64,000 nt of DNA from Aestuariibaculum marinum. Lineage in GTDB: Bacteria; Bacteroidota; Bacteroidia; Flavobacteriales; Flavobacteriaceae. The notes under the pieces are model-generated. The model had not been told where the DNA came from, did not search any database, and saw only the letters and a program-made list of their open reading frames with translations. The stretch covers positions 95,510 to 159,509 of the forward strand of contig NZ_JACVXD010000007.1 of assembly GCF_014596975.1 (NCBI RefSeq), in the 5' to 3' direction. The first letter of the stretch is position 1. Each line of letters begins with the position of its first letter. The position numbers were made by a program, and so were the translations under genes. Of the stretch, positions 9,212-16,721 are shown in pieces.

Positions 9212-10447
9212 ATGATGCGTTGGCTCATCTTTATTTTAATATATATCATCGCCGATTTATATGCCTTCCAGGCTTTCAGAACGATTACAAAAAACAATTG
9301 GGTTTTGGGCTTGTATTGGCTGATTTCTCTATTAGTTATCGGTAATTTTGTTTACAATTACTATGGTTTTAATAGAAGTGATGGCTTTAGTCACAGGCAT
9401 GCCTTTGCATTCGGATTCTTCATTGCTTTGTTAGTACCCAAAATGATTGTATTAATCGCTATGTTGGGTGAAGACATCTTTAGAGTTCCTCAAGCGATTT
9501 ACAGGTATTTTACTGAAGGAAGCTCGGCAGAAGGAAATTATTTTGCTTCGCGTCGTGACTTTATTAGTAAGATTGCTTTAGGGGTTGCAGCGATTCCGTT
9601 TGCGTCTATCATCTACGGTATTTATAAAGGAAAATATAACTTTAAAGTTTTAAAATATACTTTAACATTCGAGGATTTACCCGATGCTTTTGATGGTTAC
9701 AAAGTCACTCAGGTGAGTGATATTCATTCCGGAAGTTTTGACGATGTCAATAAAGTGGATTATGCTATTAACCTGATTAATGAGCAGGAGAGTGATGTTA
9801 TTTTGTTCACGGGTGATATGGTAAATAACAAAGCTGAAGAGTTGAAACCTTATCTTGGGATCTTTGGAAAGTTAAAAGCAAAAGATGGGTTGTATTCTGT
9901 GTTGGGGAATCATGATTATGGTGATTATGTGTCTTGGAATTCTGAAGCAGCAAAGCATCAAAACCTTGAAGATTTAAAAGCACATCAAAAAGAAATCGGT
10001 TTCGATTTGTTGTTGAATGAAAGCCGATTTATAGAGCGTGGCGGACAGCGATTGGCTCTGGTTGGTGTTGAGAACTGGGGAACAGGAGGCTTTAAAAAAG
10101 CCGGTGATTTAAAGAAAGCTACAAAAGACGTGCATGCCAATGACTTTAAAATTTTAATGAGCCATGACCCGACACACTGGGAAAAGAAAGTAAAAGATGA
10201 TGACTACCATTACCATTTAACCTTAAGTGGGCATACTCATGGTATGCAATTTGGAATTGAAATTCCGGGTTGGTTTAAATGGAGTCCAGCGAAATGGCGT
10301 TATAAATACTGGGCAGGTATGTATAATGAAATGGGGCAGTTTCTTAATGTGAATCGAGGATTTGGCTATCTGGCATTCCCGGGTCGCGTTGGTATTTGGC
10401 CTGAAATTACGGTTATTGAGCTTAAAAAAGGGACAGCTACAGCTTAA
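9212..10447 (+). CDS. Membrane-anchored metallophosphoesterase (YkuE/YaeI-like)
   Basis: The 411-residue protein has about four hydrophobic segments in its first 145 residues, followed by a calcineurin-like phosphoesterase domain. All metal-binding blocks are present in order: SDIHSG, FTGDMVNN, GNHDYGDY, MSHDPTHW and SGHTHG. The arrangement (membrane part, then the GDxHxG-type domain) matches the YkuE/YaeI group. Some members hydrolyse UDP-diacylglucosamine or other lipid-linked phosphates; the substrate here is unknown. The two adjacent ATG codons at 9212 and 9215 are both possible starts. It has no operon partners: the next gene starts 190 bp later behind its own -7 box. Confidence 0.85.
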   Translation: MMRWLIFILIYIIADLYAFQAFRTITKNNWVLGLYWLISLLVIGNFVYNYYGFNRSDGFSHRHAFAFGFFIALLVPKMIVLIAMLGEDIFRVPQAIYRYFTEGSSAEGNYFASRRDFISKIALGVAAIPFASIIYGIYKGKYNFKVLKYTLTFEDLPDAFDGYKVTQVSDIHSGSFDDVNKVDYAINLINEQESDVILFTGDMVNNKAEELKPYLGIFGKLKAKDGLYSVLGNHDYGDYVSWNSEAAKHQNLEDLKAHQKEIGFDLLLNESRFIERGGQRLALVGVENWGTGGFKKAGDLKKATKDVHANDFKILMSHDPTHWEKKVKDDDYHYHLTLSGHTHGMQFGIEIPGWFKWSPAKWRYKYWAGMYNEMGQFLNVNRGFGYLAFPGRVGIWPEITVIELKKGTATA

Positions 10448-10614
10448 CCTTAAGTTTTCCAGAAAACAGTACTAATTAGTATTGAAAACCCATTCTTCAG
10501 GAAATGTTGTGTTTCCTAAAGAAATTGCGTATTTTTATAATAAGGCATTGTTAAATGTGCTATAAAACTATACGAATATTCGTAATATGAAAAAAATGTG
10601 TAGGTTTGTAATCG

Positions 10615-10622
10615 TATATTTG
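10615..10622 (+). promoter_or_regulatory. -7 box of the thioredoxin-like gene
   Basis: TATATTTG ends 18 bp before the ATG at 10641. No TTG box sits at the usual spacing. Confidence 0.42.
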
Positions 10623-10640
10623 ACTCATAAACAATAAAGT

Positions 10641-10937
10641 ATGTCAAAATTTGGGGAACTTATTGATGTGGAAATTCCAGTCTTGTTAGACTTTTTTACC
10701 GACTGGAATGAACAATCTTCTACAATGCACGCTGTTTTAAGAGATGTTGCGGCGGCACTAGGCGATAAGGCGAAAGTGATTAAGATTGACGTTGAGAAAA
10801 ACGGAGAACTTGCCGAAGCCTTACGTGTAAAAGCCATACCAACATTAATTATTTATAAAAATGGCGAAATGAAATGGCGTCATAGTGGAGAACAGGATGC
10901 TAATACCATTATTGGAATTGTTCAGCAGTATATTTAA
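10641..10937 (+). CDS. Thioredoxin-like protein without active-site cysteines
   Basis: The 98-residue protein has the size and pattern of a single thioredoxin domain: LLDFFTDW (beta strand and the Trp before the active site), VIKIDVEKN, and the cis-proline segment AIPTLIIYKNGE. Where thioredoxin has WCGPC it has WNEQS (residues 22-26), and there is no cysteine anywhere in the protein, so it cannot be a disulfide oxidoreductase. Redox-inactive thioredoxin-fold proteins can serve as co-chaperones or binding modules (E. coli YbbN/CnoX is partly comparable), but no such role is shown here. It is cytoplasmic, with no signal peptide. Its 3' end overlaps the convergent deacetylase gene by four bases. 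Confidence 0.82.
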   Translation: MSKFGELIDVEIPVLLDFFTDWNEQSSTMHAVLRDVAAALGDKAKVIKIDVEKNGELAEALRVKAIPTLIIYKNGEMKWRHSGEQDANTIIGIVQQYI

Positions 10938-11587
10938 TATGGAATCGATTCAAAGCGATATCCTTTTTTTGTAAAGTGTTCTAATACTTTTGGTAAGGCG
11001 TATTGCATGTTTTTTGCAGCTTTAAGGCTATCGTGAAACACAACCACACTTCCGTTTTCAGTTTTAGAAATAACATTATCTAAGCAGTCCTCTTCCCGGA
11101 TGTTTTTATCCCAGTCGAACGAAATAATATCCCACATAATAATCTTATATCCTAAGTCTAATAATTGCTTGCCTTGCCTGGGTTTTAGTTTTCCGTAAGG
11201 CGCTCTAAACAGGTTTGTCGTTACAGGCTTGCCTTTAAATTGTTGGTTTTCAATTGTGGCTTGCGCTTGTTTTATATTCCCTAGATAATCCGGTGTTGCC
11301 GTTTTCCAGCCTTTAAGGTGATTATGTGTGTGGTTGCCGATAGCATGCCCTTCCTTTAAAATGTTCTGAAGGATTTCCGGATGTTTTTCTACATTATTGC
11401 CAATACAGAAAAAAGTGGCTTTGGCGTTGTAGGTTTTAAGTGTGTCTAACGTCCAGTTTGTAATGTCTGGTGTCGGACCGTCATCAAAGGTGAGGTAAAT
11501 AATTTTGTCGGTAGTTGGGATGTCCCAAACATAGTTTGGGAACATCTTTTTTATAACTACCGGTATTTTTACAAAAGAGGTTGGCAT
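10934..11587 (-). CDS. Polysaccharide deacetylase family protein (NodB homology)
   Basis: The 217-residue protein is essentially one NodB-homology (carbohydrate esterase 4) domain. The motifs are present in order: TFDDGPT (catalytic base and metal Asp), GNHTHNH (metal-binding histidines), RAPYGK and FHDS (catalytic His). Such enzymes remove N-acetyl groups from glycans such as peptidoglycan, chitin-like or surface polysaccharides. No signal peptide or membrane anchor is visible, so it would act in the cytoplasm or be exported in an unusual way. It lies 3 bp downstream of the DUF2723 gene and is surely co-transcribed with it, suggesting that both act on surface glycans (inference). Confidence 0.87.
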   Translation of the reverse strand: MPTSFVKIPVVIKKMFPNYVWDIPTTDKIIYLTFDDGPTPDITNWTLDTLKTYNAKATFFCIGNNVEKHPEILQNILKEGHAIGNHTHNHLKGWKTATPDYLGNIKQAQATIENQQFKGKPVTTNLFRAPYGKLKPRQGKQLLDLGYKIIMWDIISFDWDKNIREEDCLDNVISKTENGSVVVFHDSLKAAKNMQYALPKVLEHFTKKGYRFESIPY

Positions 11588-11590
11588 CTT

Positions 11591-14500
11591 TTAATCTAAG
11601 ATCTCTGCACTGCTATCCTGTGGACTGAAAGTTGTATCCTCTTCTTCTGGTGAATAGTAATCTTCATCGGTCTGGTCACCATAGAAGTGTTTGAACAGCA
11701 TTAAGTGATTGTTAAAAATATCACCTTCGGTTTCAGCGAACTTAGGGTCGTATTGTACTAAAACATCTACTAAGGCTTTGTAACGCTGAATATCAGTATA
11801 AATCTCTTCGAACATTCTGTTCTGGCTGTCGACAGATAAACTGCTGTAATACGATAAATTTTCTTGGTATTTTTCAGCTACTTGTTTGAATAAGTTTTGG
11901 GCTTTTTCTTTGTTGCCTACTTCGTAATAAGCGCTGATATAAGGTTCTAATAACGTATAGTAACCAAAATAATCTACTGGCATATTAGTCATAGCAATAT
12001 CGGCTATTTCTTCAGCTTTATCCAGTTTGTTTTCGTTTAATAACTGTTCAATTAAACGTGCTAAATTACTTCTGTAGGTAATAGAGTTTTTACGTGTTTC
12101 AGGGTCGTGGTAAATATCAGGGCTTCCACTGTTACCCCAATACCAGTTTTTCACTTTTTCGTACATCAATTCACTATCAACACGGCCCATATCAAACGGA
12201 TTGGATTTATCGATAGGGGTTTTTATAGGAACTAACTTATAGCATAAACCGTCTAGCTGTAAGTAGTCCTTCATCCAGACATAGTCGTCGTCACCAAAAC
12301 TTCCGCCAGTAAAGTAAATAGGGCGTTTCCAGTCATTATTGGCAATAACATCTAACATTAATAAACGGTTTTTGAATAGTGCGTTACCGCTTATGGTCAG
12401 GTCGATATAAGGTACAATCTTATCGGCATCTTTTGGTTTTACAATACCCGATTTTAAAGCATTTTCTTTATTTACCGGAAGGCGTAAATGACGCGTAGGT
12501 AAATAGCTTGCATTTAAATCTTGACGACGTACTTGAGAAAGGTCGATATTGTTTTGCTGTAAAACGTATTTGTATTTGGTTTTAGGATTATCGCTGGCAA
12601 TAAAATCTAAAAACTGTTTTACCTGTAATGTGTCAGGAATAACCTCTTCAATAACAATATAGTCGTTAGTACCCCACTGATACAAGTTGTGTGTTAGCTG
12701 AGATGGAATTGGGTCACTCTCATATGCTTTACGTTTCATTTGGTCTATATACCAGTCGGTTTGGAATAAACTGGTATTTACTACGCGAACATCTGTTCTG
12801 TAGCCCTCGATTTCCTGAGCGTACCAAAGGGCAAACGTATCGTTATCACCAATGGTGAATAAAATCCCGTTTTCTTCACAGGAATCCAGATACATTTTAG
12901 CCATTGAATTTGCGGTGTATTTTCCTGAGCGATCATGATCATCCCAGTTATTGGCAGCCAAAATCCCTGGCACTAAAATTAAACAAGCAATAGTAATAGC
13001 TGGTGCCGTTAGTTTTGACGGTGCTAGTTTTTTAACGGCGTCGTAAATGGCATAAACTCCGAAGCCAATCCAAAGGGCAAACACGTAGAATGATCCTACG
13101 ACGGAATAGTCTCGCTCTCTCGGTTCAAACGGACGAACATTGGTGTATACTTGAATGGCAACTCCTGTAAACAGGAAGAAAACCAACATAGTCCAGAATA
13201 ATTTCTTGTCTTTATTGAATAAGAAGAAGAACCCAATTAAACCTAATATAAAAGGTAATAAGTAATAGGTGTTTCTGGCTTTGTTATTCTTAACATCGCT
13301 TGGCAGATTGTCTTGTGATAAACCAAGTAGTTTTTCGTCTATAGGTTTAATGCCGGTAATCCAGTTACCATGATTATCGTATCTTCCTTGAATATCATCT
13401 TGTCTTCCAGAGAAGTTCCACATAAAATAACGCCAGTACATGTAACCTAGCTGGTATTGGAACATATATTTAATGTTGTCGGCTAAACTTGGTTTTTCAA
13501 TGTCAATATAGCTTTTAAATCGTTTTAAAAAGGTGTTATATCCTTCACGATCTACATTACCCTGAGCTACATCGTTTCTAAACTGATTAACTGCGCTGCG
13601 CAGCTGGTTGTCCATTTGGTAGTCGGGTTTTAGTTTGAAATTCAAAAACCCGGTAAACATCATGTAGTTTTCAGCATGCTCCGGACTCCACATACGTGGT
13701 AGGTAAGATGCGTGTTTTGAGTTGTAATTTTGTTTGGCGTTTTTATAATCGTTTACAACCACATATTTGCCTTTCTCTTCGTCTTTCTCGTACTTAGGTT
13801 TGTCGTCTATGTACGGATTGTTTTCATCTAAAAATGCATATTGATCGGTGAACTGTGGCCCATAAAATAAGTGGGTTTCAGGATACTGTTCTAAGTTATA
13901 GTACGCTAGAAGCTCTCGGGCACTCGATGGGTTATTTTCGTTAATTACTGTATTGGCGTTAGCACGTATAGGTAGCATTAACCAGGTGGAGAACCCGACA
14001 ATAACAAAGGTTAAACAAAGAACAGTAGTGTTTAAATGTATATACCCTTTTGTTCTGGTATATTTTAAAGCGTAAAAAATAATAGCGACTAGTACAATGC
14101 CAGCGATAATGGTTCCGGAATTAAACGGAAGACCAATAGTATTGATAAAGAAAATTTCTGAAGCACTAAATATTTTAAGAATATTAGGTGCTAATAATTT
14201 AAATACAAATAATAAAACAGCTACTGAAGCGACATTGGCAATAATGAAGTTTTTAACTGTAATCGTTTTGTAGTTTTTAAAGTAGTAGATTAAACCAATG
14301 GCAGGTATGGTTAATAATCCCATAAAGTGTACTCCAAAAGAAAGACCAATAATAAAGGAGATTAAAATAAGCCAGCGGTTACCTCTTGGTTTGTCCATGT
14401 CCTGCTCCCAGCGTAACCCTAACCAGAACAAAACAGACATTATTAAGGTAGCCATAGCATATACTTCGGTTTCTACAGCGTTAAACCAAAACGAATCGGT

Positions 14501-14902
14501 GAAGGTGAACGCTAAACTACCCACTAAACCACTTCCTAAAATAGCTAAGCTTTTGTTTGCGCTTAATTCTTCGTCATGACCTATTAGTTTCTTTAATAAT
14601 AGGGTGATTGTCCAGAACATAAACAGTATAGTGAAAGCACTGGAGATAGCACTCATCATATTCATCATAAAACCAACCTGCGATGGTTCTAAAGCAAACA
14701 TTGAGAAGAAAGCACCTAGCATTTGGAACAAAGGAGCTCCCGGTGGGTGACCAACTTGTAATTTTGCAGAGGTTAAAATATATTCTCCGGCATCCCAAAA
14801 GCTTACAGTAGGTTCGGTAGTTAAGGTGTATGTGATTAGAGCAATTAAAAAAGCAAACCATCCTAAAATGGTATTCCACTTCTTAAAGTTGAAATTGGTC
14901 AT
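11591..14902 (-). CDS. DUF2723 membrane protein, GT117-like glycosyltransferase
   Basis: The 1103-residue protein has a multi-spanning N-terminal half with the DUF2723 signature (TYTLTTEPTVSFWDAGEYI, then KLQVGHPPGAPLF), a long extracytoplasmic part, further hydrophobic helices at about 550-650, and a C terminus with TPR-like helical pairs (about 960-1070). DUF2723 proteins are abundant in Bacteroidota and are classed with the GT-C glycosyltransferases; human TMEM260, an O-mannosyltransferase, is a relative. The acidic dyad in FWDAGEY is at the position expected of a GT-C active-site loop. A role in protein O-glycosylation or glycolipid transfer is plausible, but the acceptor is unknown. It forms an operon with the deacetylase gene downstream. 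Confidence 0.88.
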   Translation of the reverse strand: MTNFNFKKWNTILGWFAFLIALITYTLTTEPTVSFWDAGEYILTSAKLQVGHPPGAPLFQMLGAFFSMFALEPSQVGFMMNMMSAISSAFTILFMFWTITLLLKKLIGHDEELSANKSLAILGSGLVGSLAFTFTDSFWFNAVETEVYAMATLIMSVLFWLGLRWEQDMDKPRGNRWLILISFIIGLSFGVHFMGLLTIPAIGLIYYFKNYKTITVKNFIIANVASVAVLLFVFKLLAPNILKIFSASEIFFINTIGLPFNSGTIIAGIVLVAIIFYALKYTRTKGYIHLNTTVLCLTFVIVGFSTWLMLPIRANANTVINENNPSSARELLAYYNLEQYPETHLFYGPQFTDQYAFLDENNPYIDDKPKYEKDEEKGKYVVVNDYKNAKQNYNSKHASYLPRMWSPEHAENYMMFTGFLNFKLKPDYQMDNQLRSAVNQFRNDVAQGNVDREGYNTFLKRFKSYIDIEKPSLADNIKYMFQYQLGYMYWRYFMWNFSGRQDDIQGRYDNHGNWITGIKPIDEKLLGLSQDNLPSDVKNNKARNTYYLLPFILGLIGFFFLFNKDKKLFWTMLVFFLFTGVAIQVYTNVRPFEPRERDYSVVGSFYVFALWIGFGVYAIYDAVKKLAPSKLTAPAITIACLILVPGILAANNWDDHDRSGKYTANSMAKMYLDSCEENGILFTIGDNDTFALWYAQEIEGYRTDVRVVNTSLFQTDWYIDQMKRKAYESDPIPSQLTHNLYQWGTNDYIVIEEVIPDTLQVKQFLDFIASDNPKTKYKYVLQQNNIDLSQVRRQDLNASYLPTRHLRLPVNKENALKSGIVKPKDADKIVPYIDLTISGNALFKNRLLMLDVIANNDWKRPIYFTGGSFGDDDYVWMKDYLQLDGLCYKLVPIKTPIDKSNPFDMGRVDSELMYEKVKNWYWGNSGSPDIYHDPETRKNSITYRSNLARLIEQLLNENKLDKAEEIADIAMTNMPVDYFGYYTLLEPYISAYYEVGNKEKAQNLFKQVAEKYQENLSYYSSLSVDSQNRMFEEIYTDIQRYKALVDVLVQYDPKFAETEGDIFNNHLMLFKHFYGDQTDEDYYSPEEEDTTFSPQDSSAEILD

Positions 14903-15007
14903 GGATTTTTCTTTATTTTTACGAAGGCGAATTTAATAATAAATATGGTATTGAATACCTTTTTAAGGAAACCTTAAGTGAGGAATAAAAATTTTTTTGA
15001 AAAAAAC

Positions 15008-15037
15008 TTGTGGAAACCAAACTTTGTTATAAATTTG
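15008..15037 (+). promoter_or_regulatory. Promoter of tRNA-Gln (TTG-N19-TAAATTTG)
   Basis: TTG at 15008-15010 and TAAATTTG at 15030-15037 are separated by exactly 19 bp, the best-formed Bacteroidota promoter in the window. Transcription would start around 15044, about ten bases before the mature tRNA. Confidence 0.8.
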
Positions 15038-15054
15038 CACCCGCAAACAGGTAC

Positions 15055-15127
15055 TGGCCTATGGTGTAATTGGCAACACGTCTGGTTTTGGTCCAGAAGA
15101 GTCTAGGTTCGAGCCCTAGTAGGCCAA
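15055..15127 (+). tRNA. tRNA-Gln (anticodon TTG)
   Basis: The cloverleaf can be folded by eye. The acceptor arms are TGGCCTA and TAGGCCA, the D-arm is GTG/CAC, and the anticodon arm is TCTGG/CCAGA with loop TTTTGGT, giving anticodon TTG. The T-arm is CTAGG/CCCTAG around TTCGAGC. The discriminator base is A at 15127 and the CCA end is not encoded. It is a single tRNA with its own promoter and terminator. Confidence 0.95.
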
Positions 15128-15136
15128 CAAAATTGC

Positions 15137-15170
15137 AAAATCCTAATCTATATAGATTAGGATTTTTTTT
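15137..15170 (+). terminator. Intrinsic terminator after tRNA-Gln
   Basis: A near-perfect palindrome (arms AAAATCCTAATCTA and TAGATTAGGATTTT) ends in a run of eight or more T. It lies 10 bp past the tRNA and could also serve the convergent stress-protein gene. Confidence 0.88.
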
Positions 15171-15196
15171 GCTTTAAATTTAAATGTAAAAGGAAT

Positions 15197-16027
15197 TTAT
15201 TCTTTGATTTTGAATGTCATAATTGGTCGATTGGCATGGTTTACCAAATCTTCGCTAATGCTGCCGTTAAAAAAATGAGATAGACCTTTTCTGCCATGTG
15301 TACTGATGCTTACTAAGTCGGCAGAAACAGACTTGGCATAGTTTAAAATGCCGCTTTCTACACTGGCATCATTATATATTACCGTTGTGTAATCTTTAAT
15401 ATTGAAATCTTTGGTGAAGTTTTCTATTTTGGCTTTGGCCTCGTCGGTTGTTATAAAAAAGTTTGGTGTATTAACCATTACCAAATGAAGTTTGCTTTTA
15501 AAAAGTTTAGCAAAACCTACTGCGCTCTCAAAGGCGCTTTGGCTGTCGGTTTCAAAATCTGATGCGTATACCATATTTTCAACACTAAAATTGTTGTGTT
15601 CATTTTTAATAACTAACACGGGTACTTCTGATGTACGGACAACTTTTTCGGTATTACTTCCAATAAATATTTCTTTTAATCCGTTGGCACCACTCGATCC
15701 CATAACTACTAAATCGATGTTTTGTTTTTTGCAAACATGAAAGACACCTTTAAAGATTTCATGAAACTCTACGTGTTCCTGAATTTTGATATCCTTTAAG
15801 TAGCTTTTTTCTCTTAGCTCGGTGAATTGTTTGTGAGCCAGTTTCATGAAAAATATAGCTTCAGGTAATTCACTAAAACCGCTAATTGGGTCTACCTGAT
15901 GTAAGGGTATTTCTAGAATATGTAGCAGGTGTAATTCGCACTTATGTTTTTTCGCTAGCTGGGCTGCAACCTTAAGTGCATTTTCAGATTCGGTAGAAAA
16001 ATCGGTGGGGACAAGAATTCTTTTCAT
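15197..16027 (-). CDS. Universal stress protein with two Usp domains
   Basis: The 276-residue protein is a tandem of two UspA domains (about 1-140 and 148-276). Each ends with the ATP-binding signature G-x2-G-x9-G-S: GANGLKEIFIGS in the first and GRKGLSHFFNGS in the second. Both nucleotide sites therefore look functional. Flavobacteria carry many such proteins, which respond to starvation, oxidative or respiratory stress; the specific trigger is unknown here. It is monocistronic. The 219-bp gap upstream of it (16028-16246) holds its leader and, on the other strand, the rimP promoter and leader hairpin. Confidence 0.92.
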   Translation of the reverse strand: MKRILVPTDFSTESENALKVAAQLAKKHKCELHLLHILEIPLHQVDPISGFSELPEAIFFMKLAHKQFTELREKSYLKDIKIQEHVEFHEIFKGVFHVCKKQNIDLVVMGSSGANGLKEIFIGSNTEKVVRTSEVPVLVIKNEHNNFSVENMVYASDFETDSQSAFESAVGFAKLFKSKLHLVMVNTPNFFITTDEAKAKIENFTKDFNIKDYTTVIYNDASVESGILNYAKSVSADLVSISTHGRKGLSHFFNGSISEDLVNHANRPIMTFKIKE

Positions 16028-16176
16028 TGCTGTGTTTTATTTTGAGTTTAATGTTTGTTAAGATTGCGTAATTCTTAAAAATTATGATATGAATTTAGTG
16101 AATTTAATTTACTTCGTGCTCTTGTCGTATATATCTAAATTTATGAAATATTCCTTTAAAAATCAATAAAATGTTA

Positions 16177-16184
16177 TATATTTG
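16177..16184 (+). promoter_or_regulatory. -7 box of the rimP-nusA-infB operon
   Basis: An exact TATATTTG lies 62 bp upstream of rimP. No good TTG box is seen upstream. The predicted transcript start, near 16191, places the hairpin at 16211-16236 inside the leader. Confidence 0.5.
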
Positions 16185-16210
16185 CACCGTTGAAAGGCGA
16201 AATTAAGAAC

Positions 16211-16236
16211 GAGGGGACATAGAGTCCCCTCTTTTT
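16211..16236 (+). terminator. Terminator-like hairpin in the rimP leader (candidate attenuator)
   Basis: The 8-bp stem GAGGGGAC / GTCCCCTC with a 5-nt loop is followed directly by five T. It ends 10 bp before the rimP ATG, inside the predicted 5' leader and not at the end of any gene. A GC-rich stem with a U-run is the form of an intrinsic terminator, so it may regulate read-through into rimP-nusA-infB. Since nusA encodes a termination factor, autoregulation is an attractive inference. Confidence 0.65.
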
Positions 16237-16246
16237 ATAATAAAAA

Positions 16247-16708
16247 ATGTTTAAAGAGACCGTAAAAGATTTACTTGATGCTGCGTTGCAAGAACGTACA
16301 GACTTGTTTTTAATCGAGTTCACTATTGGTGGCGATAATCATATTAAAATTATTATCGACGGTGATAATGGTGTGTTGGTTGAAGACTGTATGTTTGTAA
16401 GTCGTGCTATCGAGCATAACATTGATCGAGAAGAGCACGATTTTTCTCTGGAGGTTATGTCGGCAGGTGCAGCGTCGCCATTAGTAAATGTAAGACAGTA
16501 TAAAAAGAATCTGAATAGAGACCTGAAAGTAAGAACAGCTTCAGAAAAAATTGAAGGCACACTTACTCAAGCTACCGACGCAGATATAACATTAGAATGG
16601 AAAGTTAGGGAACCTAAACCAATTGGTAAAGGTAAAGTAACTGTAACAAAACAAGCGACTATCGCTTACGAGGAAATTGTAGAAGCAAAAGTTATGATTA
16701 AATTTTAA
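16247..16708 (+). CDS. rimP: Ribosome maturation factor RimP
   Basis: The 153-residue protein matches the RimP family in size and order: an N-terminal alpha/beta domain with HIKIIIDGDNGVLVEDC and the conserved segment FSLEVMSAGAASPL, then a C-terminal small barrel. RimP binds free 30S subunits and helps their maturation. Position is strong support: it is followed 13 bp later by nusA and then infB, the classic order in bacteria. A PG residue pair found in many homologues (SPGxxxPL) reads AGAASPL here, as in other Bacteroidota that I recall. Confidence 0.93.
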   Translation: MFKETVKDLLDAALQERTDLFLIEFTIGGDNHIKIIIDGDNGVLVEDCMFVSRAIEHNIDREEHDFSLEVMSAGAASPLVNVRQYKKNLNRDLKVRTASEKIEGTLTQATDADITLEWKVREPKPIGKGKVTVTKQATIAYEEIVEAKVMIKF

Positions 16709-16721
16709 TTCAATAAGAGTT

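Noticed and set aside
10641..10937. Thioredoxin-like gene as a pseudogene
   Set aside because: The frame is complete, the cis-Pro core is preserved and a -7 box is present; only the active site has changed, which is more consistent with a new role than with decay.
14574..14879. Open frame of about 100 codons inside the DUF2723 gene, in another frame on the same strand
   Set aside because: It lies wholly within the conserved N-terminal coding region, and its product is Cys/Tyr/Phe-rich with no recognisable pattern, as expected for an out-of-frame reading.
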